Below are positions 54,948 through 64,000 of a DNA stretch of 64,000 nucleotides, piece by piece. Both the position numbers and the translations under genes were made by a program. The notes beneath the pieces were generated by a model. It searched no databases. It was not told the origin of the DNA and was given only the letters and a program-made list of their open reading frames with translations. The DNA is from Polaribacter glomeratus (GTDB lineage Bacteria; Bacteroidota; Bacteroidia; Flavobacteriales; Flavobacteriaceae), in the NCBI RefSeq assembly GCF_002954665.1, contig NZ_MSCM01000001.1:1562836-1626835 (forward strand), in the 5' to 3' direction. Position 1 is the first letter of the stretch, and every line of letters starts with the position of its first letter.

Positions 54948-56528
54948 ATGTTTGAAATTTTTGTAAAAGTTTATGAATACTTTATCTTCTTCTACGCAAC
55001 TTCATTAATTTTAAGTTACTTAGTTTTAGCTATATTTTCTTTTATAGCAATCAATAAATATAAAAGCTACAATACGGATATTGATGATGAAGAGCTATTA
55101 AACTCTAACTTGGCTCCAGGTATTTCTGTAATTGCGCCTGCTTTTAACGAAGAAAAAACAATTATTATTAATGTAAAATCTTTATTGACACTAAACTACC
55201 CTCTTTTTGAGGTAATTATTGTAAATGATGGTAGTAAGGATTCTACATTAGACCTTTTAATAGAAGAGTTCGATTTAGTAGAAGCACCTTTTGCTTATGT
55301 AGAAAAAATTAAATCTAAACCCTACAAATGAACTTTTAAATCAGAAAACCCAAAGTACGAAATCTTAACAGTTATTGATAAAGAAAATGGTGGAACAAAA
55401 GCTGATGCATTTAATGCAGGCCTAAATGCTTCTGTTTTCCCATATTACCTAAACACAGATGTAGATTGTATTTTAGCAAGAAATACACTTACTAAAATGA
55501 TTAAACCTATCTTAAGTTCAAAAGTAAGAGTTATAGCAGTTGGCGCAACATTAAGAATGTCTAATAACTGTGAAATTGAAGAAGGTGTAATTACAAGAGT
55601 AAGGCCACCAAAAGCACTAATACCTCGTTTTCAAGAATTAGAATATATTAGATCTTACCTTTTAGGAAAGATGGGATGGGAATTTATTAACGCTGTGCCA
55701 AATGTATCTGGTGGTTTAGGTATGTTTGACAAAGAAATCGCAATTAAAGCTGGTGGTTATGGAGCAGATTCTCATGCTGAAGACATGGACATGCTTACAC
55801 GAATGGCCGCCCATATGATGAATAACAGGCTAGAGTATAAAATTGGATACATACCTCTTTCTTGTTGCTGGACAGAAGGACCACCCAACATACAAATTTT
55901 AGGAAGACAACGCACAAGATGGGCCAGTGGATTGTTTCAAATGTTTAGTGACCACAGAAAAATTTTATTTAATCCAAGTTATAAAAGACTAGGTTTAATT
56001 ACGTTTCCATATATTTTCATTTTTGAATTTTTAGCACCAATTATTGAAGCTTTTGGTATACTTTTTGCAATATTTTTATTGTTTTATGGTTATGTAAACT
56101 GGAATTTTGCTCCTTTAATTTTATTGTATTCATATACATTCGCTATCATGATTTCATCAATAGTAATTATTTGGGATCAAATGACATTTAAGTATTACAA
56201 TACAACTAGAGAAGTATTAACGCTATTTTTAACTGCTTTTATTGAGCCAATTTTATATCACCCAATGATTATGTTCTTTTCTCTAAAAGGTTACTTCAGT
56301 TACATTACATCCAGAGAGCTTGCGTGGGGAACGATGACTAGACAAGGTTTTGATAGTGAGGAAGAAAGAAAGAAAAAAGAACAAGCAGATAAAGATGGTT
56401 CTAACACTAAAAATAACGACGATAATACTCCTAGCAGCAGAGATTCTAAGAAGAAAAAACCTAGCATTTTTGATAAGCTAAAGAGAAAGAAAAAACAAAC
56501 AGGAGATCTTGATTCTCTTAAAACATAA
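54948..56528 (+). pseudogene. GT2 polysaccharide synthase, locus 2, interrupted by an in-frame TGA
   Basis: One continuous frame of 526 codons except for TGA at 55329-55331 (codon 128). Motifs on both sides are intact: 'SVIAPAFNEEKT' and 'IVNDGSKDST' before it; 'NTDVDCIL', 'HAEDMDML' and 'QRTRWASGLF' after it, with N- and C-terminal membrane spans. In the locus 1 paralogue the equivalent place reads Ala-Gly-Val before FKS, so a GGA-to-TGA change is the simplest explanation. The N-terminal piece alone lacks DxD and the QxxRW motif and cannot be active. The C-terminus has a Lys/Asp-rich tail not seen in locus 1. Either a real nonsense mutation, readthrough or a sequencing error. Confidence 0.88.
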
Positions 56529-56543
56529 TATTTGCCAAAAAAA

Positions 56544-59500
56544 ATGAAAATAAATAAATTTATATGCATTTTTATTGTGATCGTTTTCTCACAACTAAAA
56601 ATTTATTCTCAAATATTTGACTCTTCCGATTTATACTTTGAAGAAGCAAAAAAAGATCTTGCCGAGCAAAACTTTACAAAAGCTGCAAAAATGAGCTGGA
56701 GAGGATTGCAATTATCTCCCACTGATTTAGATTTAAAAACTATTTTAGGAAAATCTAACTTAGAATTAGGTAGATATGACACAGCAAGATATGTACTTAA
56801 GCAAGTATATCTAAAAAACAGAAAAAACACAGATGTATTAAAATACCTAGTAACAATAGAACAAAATACAAAAAGATATTCTGATGCTATTTGTTTTGTT
56901 AACGAACTATTAGAAATTACTCCTTACAGCAAAGGTTGGCATTTGCGTAAAATTAGTATCTATAAAGAAATGGGTAATTTTGAAGAAGCAGAAAGAGGCT
57001 TAAAAAGAATTTATCAAATATATCCTGAAGATACTGAAATAAAGCAGGCATATAATTATATTATGATTGGCGATGGCGATAAGGCTATCAAAGAAAAAAA
57101 ATATGATGATGCTAACGATATTTATAAAGTTGTAATTGATAATAATCCAGGAAATAAACAAGCATATTTAGGTATAATAAGAAATGAATTGTTAAAAGGA
57201 AATCCTGAATCTGCTTTACAATTTACAAATAGATCTTTATTAGAAATACCAGATGATAGAGAGTTGGTAGAGAAAAAGATTGGTTTGTTAGAACAGATGG
57301 GAAGACATGCCCAAGCTATTACTTACATAAACACCCTTGATAAAAATAAATTTAAAGATATTTACGCGACTACTTTACCCTATTTAATGCAGCAATCTGC
57401 TGGGTTTAATGAATATAATGACTCTTATGAAACGCATAAAAAATTAGCAGAATTAAACGGTAATTCAGAGTCTCAAGATTATGTTATTAAGAATGCCTTA
57501 GGAAAAGGATATGATGTTGATGCTGAATACTTTTTAAATAAAGCTATTAAAAAAAGTCCAAATAATAAAAAGTTATTAGTTCAGGAAATGGAACTTTTTA
57601 AACCTATAAAAGATAAAGAAAGGTATGAAGATAAGGTAATGATAAATCATGAGAAATTTCCTGATGATGCAGATATTACATACGCTTACAATAGAATAAT
57701 GTTTGAAAAAGCAAAACAATATGTCATAAACCAACAGTTTGATATTGCATTACCAATTTTAACAGACTTAGTATCGTTCCCTGATTTTACTGTAGATGCT
57801 GAACAACAAATATTTGGAATTTTATTATATCTAGAAAAATATGATGAAGCAACAGATCAAATAGATAAGTTGATTGGTTTAGATCCAGAAAATCCTGATT
57901 ATTTGTTAAGAAAATCTACGTTGTATCAAAAAATGGAATTATTCGACGATGCTCTAGAAATTACTAGAAGCTTAGAGCAAAAATATCCTCTAAATTTAAA
58001 GTATCCTATTGTGTATGTGCAGCAAGTTGAAGCGTATGCTACTTATTTAATGAAAGAACAAAGATACAGCCAAGTAATACCAGTTATTGAAGATGGTTTA
58101 ACAAGAGAAAACAATAATAAACGCTTGCTAGACATGGCTATAAATGCCTCTTCTGCAATGAAAGATTATGAAAAAGGGATCTCTTTTAGCAAAAGTGCTT
58201 TGAGTTTTTACCCAGAAAATAAAAATTTTAAATTAAAATTAACTGACTTATACACAAAAAATAAAGACTACGGTAGCGCATTAGCTATTTTAGATACTTT
58301 AAAAAAGACCTATGTATATGATAGAAATATAAAAAATGCCGAAGCGGAAATCTTGTTTTTTAGAGCTAGAAATCAAGAGGAAGAAGGTCTACTAGACGAA
58401 GCTTTAGTTAATTACGATTCTGCTTTCTCCTTAAATCCTTCGGATGAAGGTTCATTAATGAGAATGGTTAATTTACATATTACTCAAAAACCTTACGATG
58501 AATCTTTAAAATTTATCAATAAAAAAATACAAAAAAATCCGACTGATAATTTTTTAAAATACAAAAAAGGAGTTGTGTTTGAGTTATTAAAACAATACGA
58601 TTCTGCTTATTATTACCAAAAGTTTAGGAAAATAGACAATCCTTTTGAGCAAATGGAATTTAATCATACGTTAGAGGTAATTAGAGCTGGAGAATTAAAA
58701 AACTCTCTTGCTGTTACTTACTTAAAAGCAACTTCAGATTCTATTGCGTTTAACACTTCTTTAGCTAGTATAAACTATAGAAAGATTGATGATAAAAATA
58801 CGTACGGTGCAGATGTAAATTATGCAGCAAGAAGTTCTGGCGTTGGTGTACAAGGTGGTATAAATTTGGCTAGAATTTTCACAGAAACATTATATGCTGA
58901 TGCAGGAATTTTGTTAGGCTCTAGATTTTTTCCAAAGTTTAAACTGTATGGTAATGCCTATAAGGGTTTAAAAAATGGTTATGAAGCACAAGTTGGTGTT
59001 AGTTTTGACCGCCTACAAAACGATGAAAATTATTATACCCTAAAATTAGGTGCAGCAAGAACTTGGGAAGATATTTGGTTAAATGCCAGAGTATCTCTAA
59101 TGAACACTAATATTGTTCTTTTTCAAAGAGATAATAATGGAGATGTAGTTACAGAAACAGTTAGAGACCCTATTACTAATGTTGCTACAGTGCGAAACGT
59201 TACCTATGCACAGAACACTTTTTTTGCCAATTTAATGGTTCAAGCTCGTATAAACGTAAACCCTAGAAAAGATTATTTTTCTGTAATCGCTTCTGGTGGT
59301 AGTGCTCCCTTTGATCAACAATTAGAATTTCAAGAAAACACATTCTTAAAATTTACTAATGTTATGGTTGGTGCTGGTTATAAGTATACAATGACGCCTA
59401 GAACGTCTATTTTAGTTGATGGTACCTGGATTAATTTTAAGAGTAATCAAAGTACTTTTTTTGATACAAATACTGGCACTACAAAAATTTTAGGTGTACT

Positions 59501-59549
59501 ATTTACAAACCAATATAACTTAGCTATTTCAATAGTCACTAGGTTTTAA
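56544..59549 (+). CDS. Large TPR plus outer-membrane barrel exporter (PgaA/YaiO-like), locus 2
   Basis: 1001 residues from the ATG at 56544 (signal peptide about 1-23, ending IYSQ); the TTG at 56532 adds four residues and is less likely. Residues about 25-750 are tandem TPR units, for example 'NFTKAAKMSWRGLQLSPTDL' and 'LGRYDTARYVLKQVYLKN'. Residues about 760-1001 are beta strands ending in 'AISIVTRF'. This is the PgaA/BcsC arrangement with about 18 TPRs, much larger than the locus 1 version (425 residues). Periplasmic TPRs would guide the polymer to the barrel. 15 bases after the GT2 gene. Confidence 0.87.
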   Translation: MKINKFICIFIVIVFSQLKIYSQIFDSSDLYFEEAKKDLAEQNFTKAAKMSWRGLQLSPTDLDLKTILGKSNLELGRYDTARYVLKQVYLKNRKNTDVLKYLVTIEQNTKRYSDAICFVNELLEITPYSKGWHLRKISIYKEMGNFEEAERGLKRIYQIYPEDTEIKQAYNYIMIGDGDKAIKEKKYDDANDIYKVVIDNNPGNKQAYLGIIRNELLKGNPESALQFTNRSLLEIPDDRELVEKKIGLLEQMGRHAQAITYINTLDKNKFKDIYATTLPYLMQQSAGFNEYNDSYETHKKLAELNGNSESQDYVIKNALGKGYDVDAEYFLNKAIKKSPNNKKLLVQEMELFKPIKDKERYEDKVMINHEKFPDDADITYAYNRIMFEKAKQYVINQQFDIALPILTDLVSFPDFTVDAEQQIFGILLYLEKYDEATDQIDKLIGLDPENPDYLLRKSTLYQKMELFDDALEITRSLEQKYPLNLKYPIVYVQQVEAYATYLMKEQRYSQVIPVIEDGLTRENNNKRLLDMAINASSAMKDYEKGISFSKSALSFYPENKNFKLKLTDLYTKNKDYGSALAILDTLKKTYVYDRNIKNAEAEILFFRARNQEEEGLLDEALVNYDSAFSLNPSDEGSLMRMVNLHITQKPYDESLKFINKKIQKNPTDNFLKYKKGVVFELLKQYDSAYYYQKFRKIDNPFEQMEFNHTLEVIRAGELKNSLAVTYLKATSDSIAFNTSLASINYRKIDDKNTYGADVNYAARSSGVGVQGGINLARIFTETLYADAGILLGSRFFPKFKLYGNAYKGLKNGYEAQVGVSFDRLQNDENYYTLKLGAARTWEDIWLNARVSLMNTNIVLFQRDNNGDVVTETVRDPITNVATVRNVTYAQNTFFANLMVQARINVNPRKDYFSVIASGGSAPFDQQLEFQENTFLKFTNVMVGAGYKYTMTPRTSILVDGTWINFKSNQSTFFDTNTGTTKILGVLFTNQYNLAISIVTRF

Positions 59550-59573
59550 TAAATCGATTAAAAATTTCCCCAA

Positions 59574-61753
59574 ATGATGTTAAAAAAATATATGTATATC
59601 GTTATGATTTTTTTAAGCCTTACTTCTTGTGCCCAAAAAAAAGTAACGTTATATTCTAAGAGCAAAAAATATATCCTAAAATAAGTATTCCGCTTTCCGC
59701 AAATATTCTTGTTGAAAGGGCTGCAGATGAGTTTAATAATAATTTTAAAGCGATTACCGGTAAAGCGCTAACTATTGAAAGAAGTAATAGTCTTAATAAC
59801 AATTACAATTATATTGTATTAAGAATCAATCCAACACAAAAAAATAATTACTGTATTTATAAAAATGACAAAAATATTACCATTCAGGCTACATCTGCTT
59901 TAAATTTATCATATGGCGTAAATGACTTTTTTAAAAAATATACTTCTTTAAAATTTAAAAATAAAAATACGGAACCAAACGAAGACCTTATTGTCAACGA
60001 AATCGAAATTCCTATTGAATTTAATTACTGCTCTTCACCAGATTTTGAATATAGAGAACCTTATTTCTCTACAAATTTTGACCCAAATTTTAGAGGTTGG
60101 AACAGAACAAATTACTTGGAATTAGAATGGGGAATTTGGGGACACAATTTGTCTAAAATACTTAAAGAATATAGTTTACCACAAACTGCTTATGCACAGG
60201 TTGGTAATCAACGAGTAGAAGATCAGTTTTGTTTCACCAGCGACACTTTATTTAAATACGTAAATGAAAGAATAGGAAGTATATACGCCACTGATAGCGC
60301 ACTAAACAAGTATATGATTTTACCAAATGATAATGATATTGTTTGCACTTGTAATACTTGCAAAGCCGTTGGTAACACAACCACAGATGCAGCTCCTGCA
60401 GTATTTAATTTTTTAAATAGCTTGGCTAGAAATCATCAAGAATTATCATTTTTTACTACAGCTTATGTAACAGTTAGAGAAATACCAAAATTTAAAGCAG
60501 CTACTAATGTTGGTATCTTCTATAGCACTATTCATATTCAAAAAGGAATACCAATTGAAGAAACTAAAGATTTTAAAGATTTTGAATATGACATTAAAAA
60601 GTGGAGAAACTATGTAGACAACGTTTTCATTTGGGATTATACTGTAAACTTTGATAATTATTTTGATATATACCCTTCGATTAAAGTTACCCAAAAAAAT
60701 CTAAAGCTTTACAAAAAACTAGGTGTAAATGGGGTTTTCTTGCATGGCAGCGAATATGACTACAGCACTTTTCAAGATTTGAAAACCACTTTATTTGCAA
60801 AACTTTTATGGGATACTACAATTAATGTTGATCAAGAAATAAATACTTATTTTCATGAAAACTTTCCTAAAAAATTGGCAGGAGCATTAACAAATTACTA
60901 CACTTTTATTGATAATACTTTTTTTCTGAATAAAGAAGAATTAGGTATTTATAGCGGTATTAATAAATCTGTAAAAAAATATTTAGATCCTAAAGTGTTT
61001 TTTAGTTTTTATAATGAATTTGATACAAATACAGAAAAAAATAAATACGACAAAGATTTTTTAAAGATTGCTACTGCCCTAACCTTTCTAAAATTAGAAA
61101 TAATGAGAGATAATGGTGTAGGAACGTATGGATTTGCAACTTTAGATAGTGAAAATCAAATTATTGTAAAAAATGAAACGATTCTTTTACTTGATCGTTT
61201 AACTGCATTTAGTAGAGCTTCAAATCTTAAAACTTATAACGAAGTTAATTATACAATTGAAGATTACATTAAAAGTTGGAGACAAAATATTTTTAGATAT
61301 CACAAAAGAAAACATTTTTTTTATAAAAAACCATTTAAAGTTTTATCAAAATTAGATGAAGACTATAAAAATATAAAAACGTTAAATGATGCTGCATTTG
61401 GTTTAAAAGATTACAATACAAACTGGCTAATTTGTTCTGTAGATAATTTGGTTTTAAAAATTGATAAAGAAGAAATTAAACAATCAAAAAAAATAACATT
61501 ATCTTTTTTACAAGACACAAAACATGCTATTTTTTATCCAAGTGTAATTGAAATATTAGACACTAATTATAAAATAATTAAAAGGCTAAAATTACCTTCT
61601 GAAGACGAAAATATTGGTACAAAAGAAGTATCAATTGATTTACCAACTAAGTTTGATGACGAACAATTACCAAATACTTTTATCGTTAATATAATAAGAA
61701 GTAACGTAGTTGGCAAAAACGCTTTAGCTTGTGATGAAATTATATTTAATTAA
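59574..61753 (+). pseudogene. DUF4838-type lipoprotein glycosidase-like gene, frameshifted near its start
   Basis: The leader 'MYIVMIFLSLTSCAQKKV' starts at the ATG at 59574, but its frame stops after 37 codons. The rest of the protein continues in another frame ('KISIPLSANILVERAADEFN' onward) to 61753. The switch falls in a run of six A at 59664-59669; restoring a seventh A would rejoin the frames. The body resembles DUF4838, with 'CTCNTCKAVG' and 'FLNSLARNHQELSFFTTAY'. This family is linked to alpha-glucuronidase/hexosaminidase-like TIM barrels. In PNAG systems a similar slot is filled by the PgaB deacetylase/hydrolase. Real frameshift or homopolymer sequencing error. Confidence 0.8.
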
Positions 61754-61770
61754 AAATTAAATTTATCCTA

Positions 61771-62295
61771 ATGAAAAACATATACTTTATTCTACTAATC
61801 GCTTTAATTTCGTTTTCTTGTGAACTAAGAAAACCAAGTATTGATTCAGTTGAAAGAACTAAAATGGAAATTGAAAATCCAGAACGTCATTACTATCCAA
61901 TACTACGTGGTTCAGAAATAACAGCAGCTTATAAGTTTTATAATAGAGGTAATGCTCCTCTAATTATTTATGATGTACAAGCTTCTTGTGGCTGTATCAC
62001 AATAGATTTTCCAAGTAACTCGATTGGTAAAGATGATTTCGGTTTTATTACACTAGACTATGATAGTGCCAAAAACATTGGTTACGTAGAATTCTACATA
62101 ACTATTTTAGCAAACACAGAAAATGATGTTTTTAACACTATAAAATTTGATTTAAATGTAGTTACTTCTGCACATTACACTCAAGATTATGAAGAAATTT
62201 ATTTAGAAAGAAGAAAAGAGAAATTAGGTGGCGAAGTAGATGGCGATTTAACACAACAAGGTTATTATACCGATGATGTTAAAACTGTTAGATAA
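61771..62295 (+). CDS. DUF1573 lipoprotein
   Basis: 174 residues. Lipobox Cys17 in 'ALISFSC'. The DUF1573 signature 'YNRGNAPLIIYDVQASCGCI' (Asn-x-G ... Cys-Gly-Cys) is complete, the fold being ASPM-SPD-2-Hydin/immunoglobulin-like. Follows the DUF4838 gene by 17 bases, in the same operon. Function unknown; probably periplasmic. Confidence 0.85.
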   Translation: MKNIYFILLIALISFSCELRKPSIDSVERTKMEIENPERHYYPILRGSEITAAYKFYNRGNAPLIIYDVQASCGCITIDFPSNSIGKDDFGFITLDYDSAKNIGYVEFYITILANTENDVFNTIKFDLNVVTSAHYTQDYEEIYLERRKEKLGGEVDGDLTQQGYYTDDVKTVR

Positions 62296-62331
62296 AATAA
62301 AAAGTATATAAAAATAAATAAAAAAAGAAAG

Positions 62332-62706
62332 ATGAAAGCAAAATATCAAAGTGTTTTAGACTTAGGTCAAAAATTAAACATCCAAAATGGTGATGTAAAA
62401 GAAGAAAACGGAAAACTAATAGTAACAGGAACAGCAAAGACTCAATATGACAAAAATTTAATTTGGGATAAAATAAAAGAAGTTGGTGGCGAAAATCCCA
62501 CAGATATTACTGCTGATATTAAAGTAGAAGACACTACAATCTTTGCAAATCATACGGTAAAGAGTGGAGAAACTTTAGGGGGTATAGCAAAACAATATTA
62601 TGGAAATGCTGCAAAGTATACTGTAATTTTTAAAGCGAACACCAACATATTAAAAAATCCTGATGTAATTAAACCAGGTCAAGAATTGGTAATCCCAAAT
62701 CTATAA
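62332..62706 (+). CDS. BON-LysM protein (Kbp/YgaU-like)
   Basis: 124 residues without a signal peptide. Residues 1-about 65 form a BON domain ('KLNIQNGDVKEENGKLIVTG'), and residues about 73-124 a LysM domain ('HTVKSGETLGGIAKQYYGNA', ending 'KPGQELVIPNL'). This is the arrangement of E. coli Kbp/YgaU, a K+-binding cytoplasmic protein. Last gene of the locus 2 operon, followed by a terminator. Confidence 0.9.
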   Translation: MKAKYQSVLDLGQKLNIQNGDVKEENGKLIVTGTAKTQYDKNLIWDKIKEVGGENPTDITADIKVEDTTIFANHTVKSGETLGGIAKQYYGNAAKYTVIFKANTNILKNPDVIKPGQELVIPNL

Positions 62707-62725
62707 AACACTAAAATAAAATCTT

Positions 62726-62757
62726 AAAAACCGAAACAATTTGTTTCGGTTTTTTTA
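62726..62757 (+). terminator. Rho-independent terminator of the locus 2 operon
   Basis: AAAAACCGAAACAA-t-TTGTTTCGGTTTTTTT, a nearly perfect stem 20 bases after the LysM stop. Confidence 0.9.
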
Positions 62758-62770
62758 TTTTTGAACAATT

Positions 62771-63373
62771 ATGATAACCAACAAAAAACAATTCCTAATC
62801 GAAATTTTAAAAGCACTAGCAAAATTAATCATTGCTGGTGTTTTTATTGGAATTTTAAAAAAGTACGATGCCATTATTGCTGTAATTTTACTTTTAAAAA
62901 TTTTTTATAATAGCTACACAGAAATTATAAAACCAAAGAATACTAAAAATTGGTTACTTTTAATAGGAATGATTTTGACCGGTTTTGGCGGGATTGTTGG
63001 TGAAACTTGGGGCGTTAAAAATGGATACTGGGAATATCACGGAGTAACACGAGAATTACCTTTATGGCTTCCTTTTGCTTGGATGCTCGCCTTTCATTAC
63101 TTGTACAAAATAGAACGAAATTTAATTCCGCTTTTAAAAAATCAATCCCAAAAGAACAAAATTGTTTTAGCTATTTTATTGTCGCTAATTCTACCAGCTT
63201 TTGGAGAAATAATTACAATTTATTTAGGAGTTTGGACGTATTATTGGCCGTATCAACTTTTAGGAGTTCCTTTGTATGCTTTTATTTGCTTGGTTTTTGT
63301 ACATATGTTGGTGTATTTTATCTTACATCATATATGTAAAAAATATAAGATTAACGACATTGTTTTCAATTGA
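62771..63373 (+). CDS. Six-span membrane protein of unknown function
   Basis: 200 residues with about six membrane helices. Conserved-looking polar patch 'GETWGVKNGYWEYHGVTREL' between helices and 'GEIITIYLGVWTYYWPYQLLG' near the C-terminus, two G-E/W-aromatic repeats that may face each other. Resembles the carotenoid-pathway/DUF-type small membrane proteins only loosely; not assigned. Seven bases before the next membrane-protein gene. Confidence 0.65.
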   Translation: MITNKKQFLIEILKALAKLIIAGVFIGILKKYDAIIAVILLLKIFYNSYTEIIKPKNTKNWLLLIGMILTGFGGIVGETWGVKNGYWEYHGVTRELPLWLPFAWMLAFHYLYKIERNLIPLLKNQSQKNKIVLAILLSLILPAFGEIITIYLGVWTYYWPYQLLGVPLYAFICLVFVHMLVYFILHHICKKYKINDIVFN

Positions 63374-63380
63374 TAAAAAA

Positions 63381-63800
63381 ATGAATACTTTTAAAAACCA
63401 TAATACAATTAAAATAGGATTTTATCTAGCAGGAATCTCTAACATCATCGGAGTTTTATTTTTTTCCAAACTATTTACAAATTCAATTATTCCCGAAACA
63501 GATCCTTCTGTAATGTCCTATTTTGGGTTGATAATGATCATAGTTTGGGGATTCGCATATATTGCTGTTGCCAAAAAATTTGAAAACTTAAAATGGTTGG
63601 TCGCTGTTTTTGCAATTGAGAAGTTTTGCTATGGCTTTATTTGGACAAAGTGGATTTTAAACAACAGCGTTTCAGTAATTTTTGATAAAGATATTTTAGC
63701 AGGTTCCTTTTATTCTTTTTACGGAATTAATGATTGGATGTTCTTCTTGTTTTTTGTGTATGTATTTTTTAAAATTGAAAAAACGACACGCAAGTCTTAA
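63381..63800 (+). CDS. Four-span membrane protein of unknown function
   Basis: 139 residues from the ATG at 63381; the longer frame from 63276 overlaps the previous gene by 98 bases and is not needed. About four membrane helices with 'IIPETDPSVMSYFGLIMIIV' and 'KFCYGFIWTKWILNN' loops. Probably co-transcribed with the membrane gene upstream. No family recognised. Confidence 0.7.
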   Translation: MNTFKNHNTIKIGFYLAGISNIIGVLFFSKLFTNSIIPETDPSVMSYFGLIMIIVWGFAYIAVAKKFENLKWLVAVFAIEKFCYGFIWTKWILNNSVSVIFDKDILAGSFYSFYGINDWMFFLFFVYVFFKIEKTTRKS

Positions 63801-63857
63801 AAATAGAGACGAATTTCAAAATGTAAAAGATTATTACAAAGGTGTTGTCAAAGAAAA

Positions 63858-63892
63858 TTTAGAGATTTACTTAGAAAACATAAATCTCTAAA
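63858..63892 (-). terminator. Hairpin near the right edge, possible terminator for a minus-strand gene beyond the window
   Basis: TTTAGAGATTTA and TAAATCTCTAAA with an 11-base loop; on the minus strand the tail is T-rich (AAATTTTCTTT), on the plus strand it is A-rich. Confidence 0.4.
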
Positions 63893-64000
63893 AAAAACTT
63901 ATTAACTCTTTTTTAATAACAGTAATATTTAAGTAATGTCAAAATATTAAGAATTATTTTCACTGAATTTTACATTTTACGAAGCCTAAATAGGGATAAA

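Noticed and set aside
63276..63380. Extended start for the last membrane protein
   Set aside because: It would overlap the preceding gene by almost 100 bases; the ATG at 63381 gives a normal seven-base gap.
63760..63891. 43-codon frame (MYFLKLKKRHASLK...) overlapping the end of the last membrane-protein gene
   Set aside because: It overlaps a better gene by 41 bases, has no promoter of its own and no recognisable family; its composition is only mildly protein-like.

Overview
The window is low-GC DNA (clearly AT-rich) from a marine-type Flavobacteriaceae (Bacteroidetes), resembling Polaribacter or Tenacibaculum; genus cannot be fixed from the sequence alone. Support: Bacteroidetes -7 promoter boxes (TAnnTTTG) instead of Shine-Dalgarno-led starts, DUF4249/TonB receptor, GIN-domain, DUF1343, DUF1573 and DUF6095-type proteins, monomeric isocitrate dehydrogenase, and lipoproteins with short hydrophobic leaders. 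No rRNA, tRNA, CRISPR array, phage or intact transposase was seen.

Layout. 1-2.6 kb: end of an ECF sigma-factor operon with a membrane anti-sigma-like protein and two exported beta-repeat proteins. 2.6-6 kb: a decayed thioredoxin-like gene, a class-V aminotransferase, an NAD-epimerase and a small MscS-like channel. 6-13 kb (minus strand): response regulator, HEAT-repeat membrane protein, GT2 polysaccharide synthase, LtaS-like phosphotransferase fused to TPRs, and a TPR/YaiO outer-membrane barrel, with an Hpt protein divergent from it. 13-21 kb: housekeeping genes including a RimB-like/RimK/AspA operon, trmD and rplS. 22-31 kb: monomeric icd, TonB receptor + DUF4249, then about 1.4 kb of pseudogenes (a TlpA-type gene with a destroyed CxxC site and a small lipoprotein), then an unknown protein and an exported hydrolase. 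31-41 kb: murQ operon, a secreted glucan-water-dikinase-like protein coupled to a serine hydrolase, and a second serine hydrolase followed by an MFS/HEAT protein. 41-47 kb: an Arg/Asn-rich secreted protein behind a sigma-54-like promoter, an M19 dipeptidase, three tandem copies of an apparent small RNA gene, a CBS-domain PLP enzyme and a REP-like inverted pair. 47-54 kb: LolE-like permease, DUF1343, YkgJ, argS, lpd. 54-63 kb: a second HEAT/GT2/TPR-YaiO operon with DUF4838, DUF1573 and BON-LysM genes. The window closes with two small membrane proteins.

The main theme is two paralogous exopolysaccharide-like loci 40 kb apart. Each has a HEAT-repeat membrane protein immediately upstream of a processive GT2 synthase and a TPR/YaiO outer-membrane barrel that resembles the PgaA/BcsC logic of polymer export. 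Locus 1 is intact and tied to a CheY-type regulator; locus 2 carries a nonsense codon in its synthase and a frameshift in its DUF4838 gene, so it is either being lost or contains sequencing errors. The most novel non-coding signal is the triplicated minus-strand RNA gene at 44.5-45.2 kb, whose terminator stems show a compensatory base-pair change between copies.
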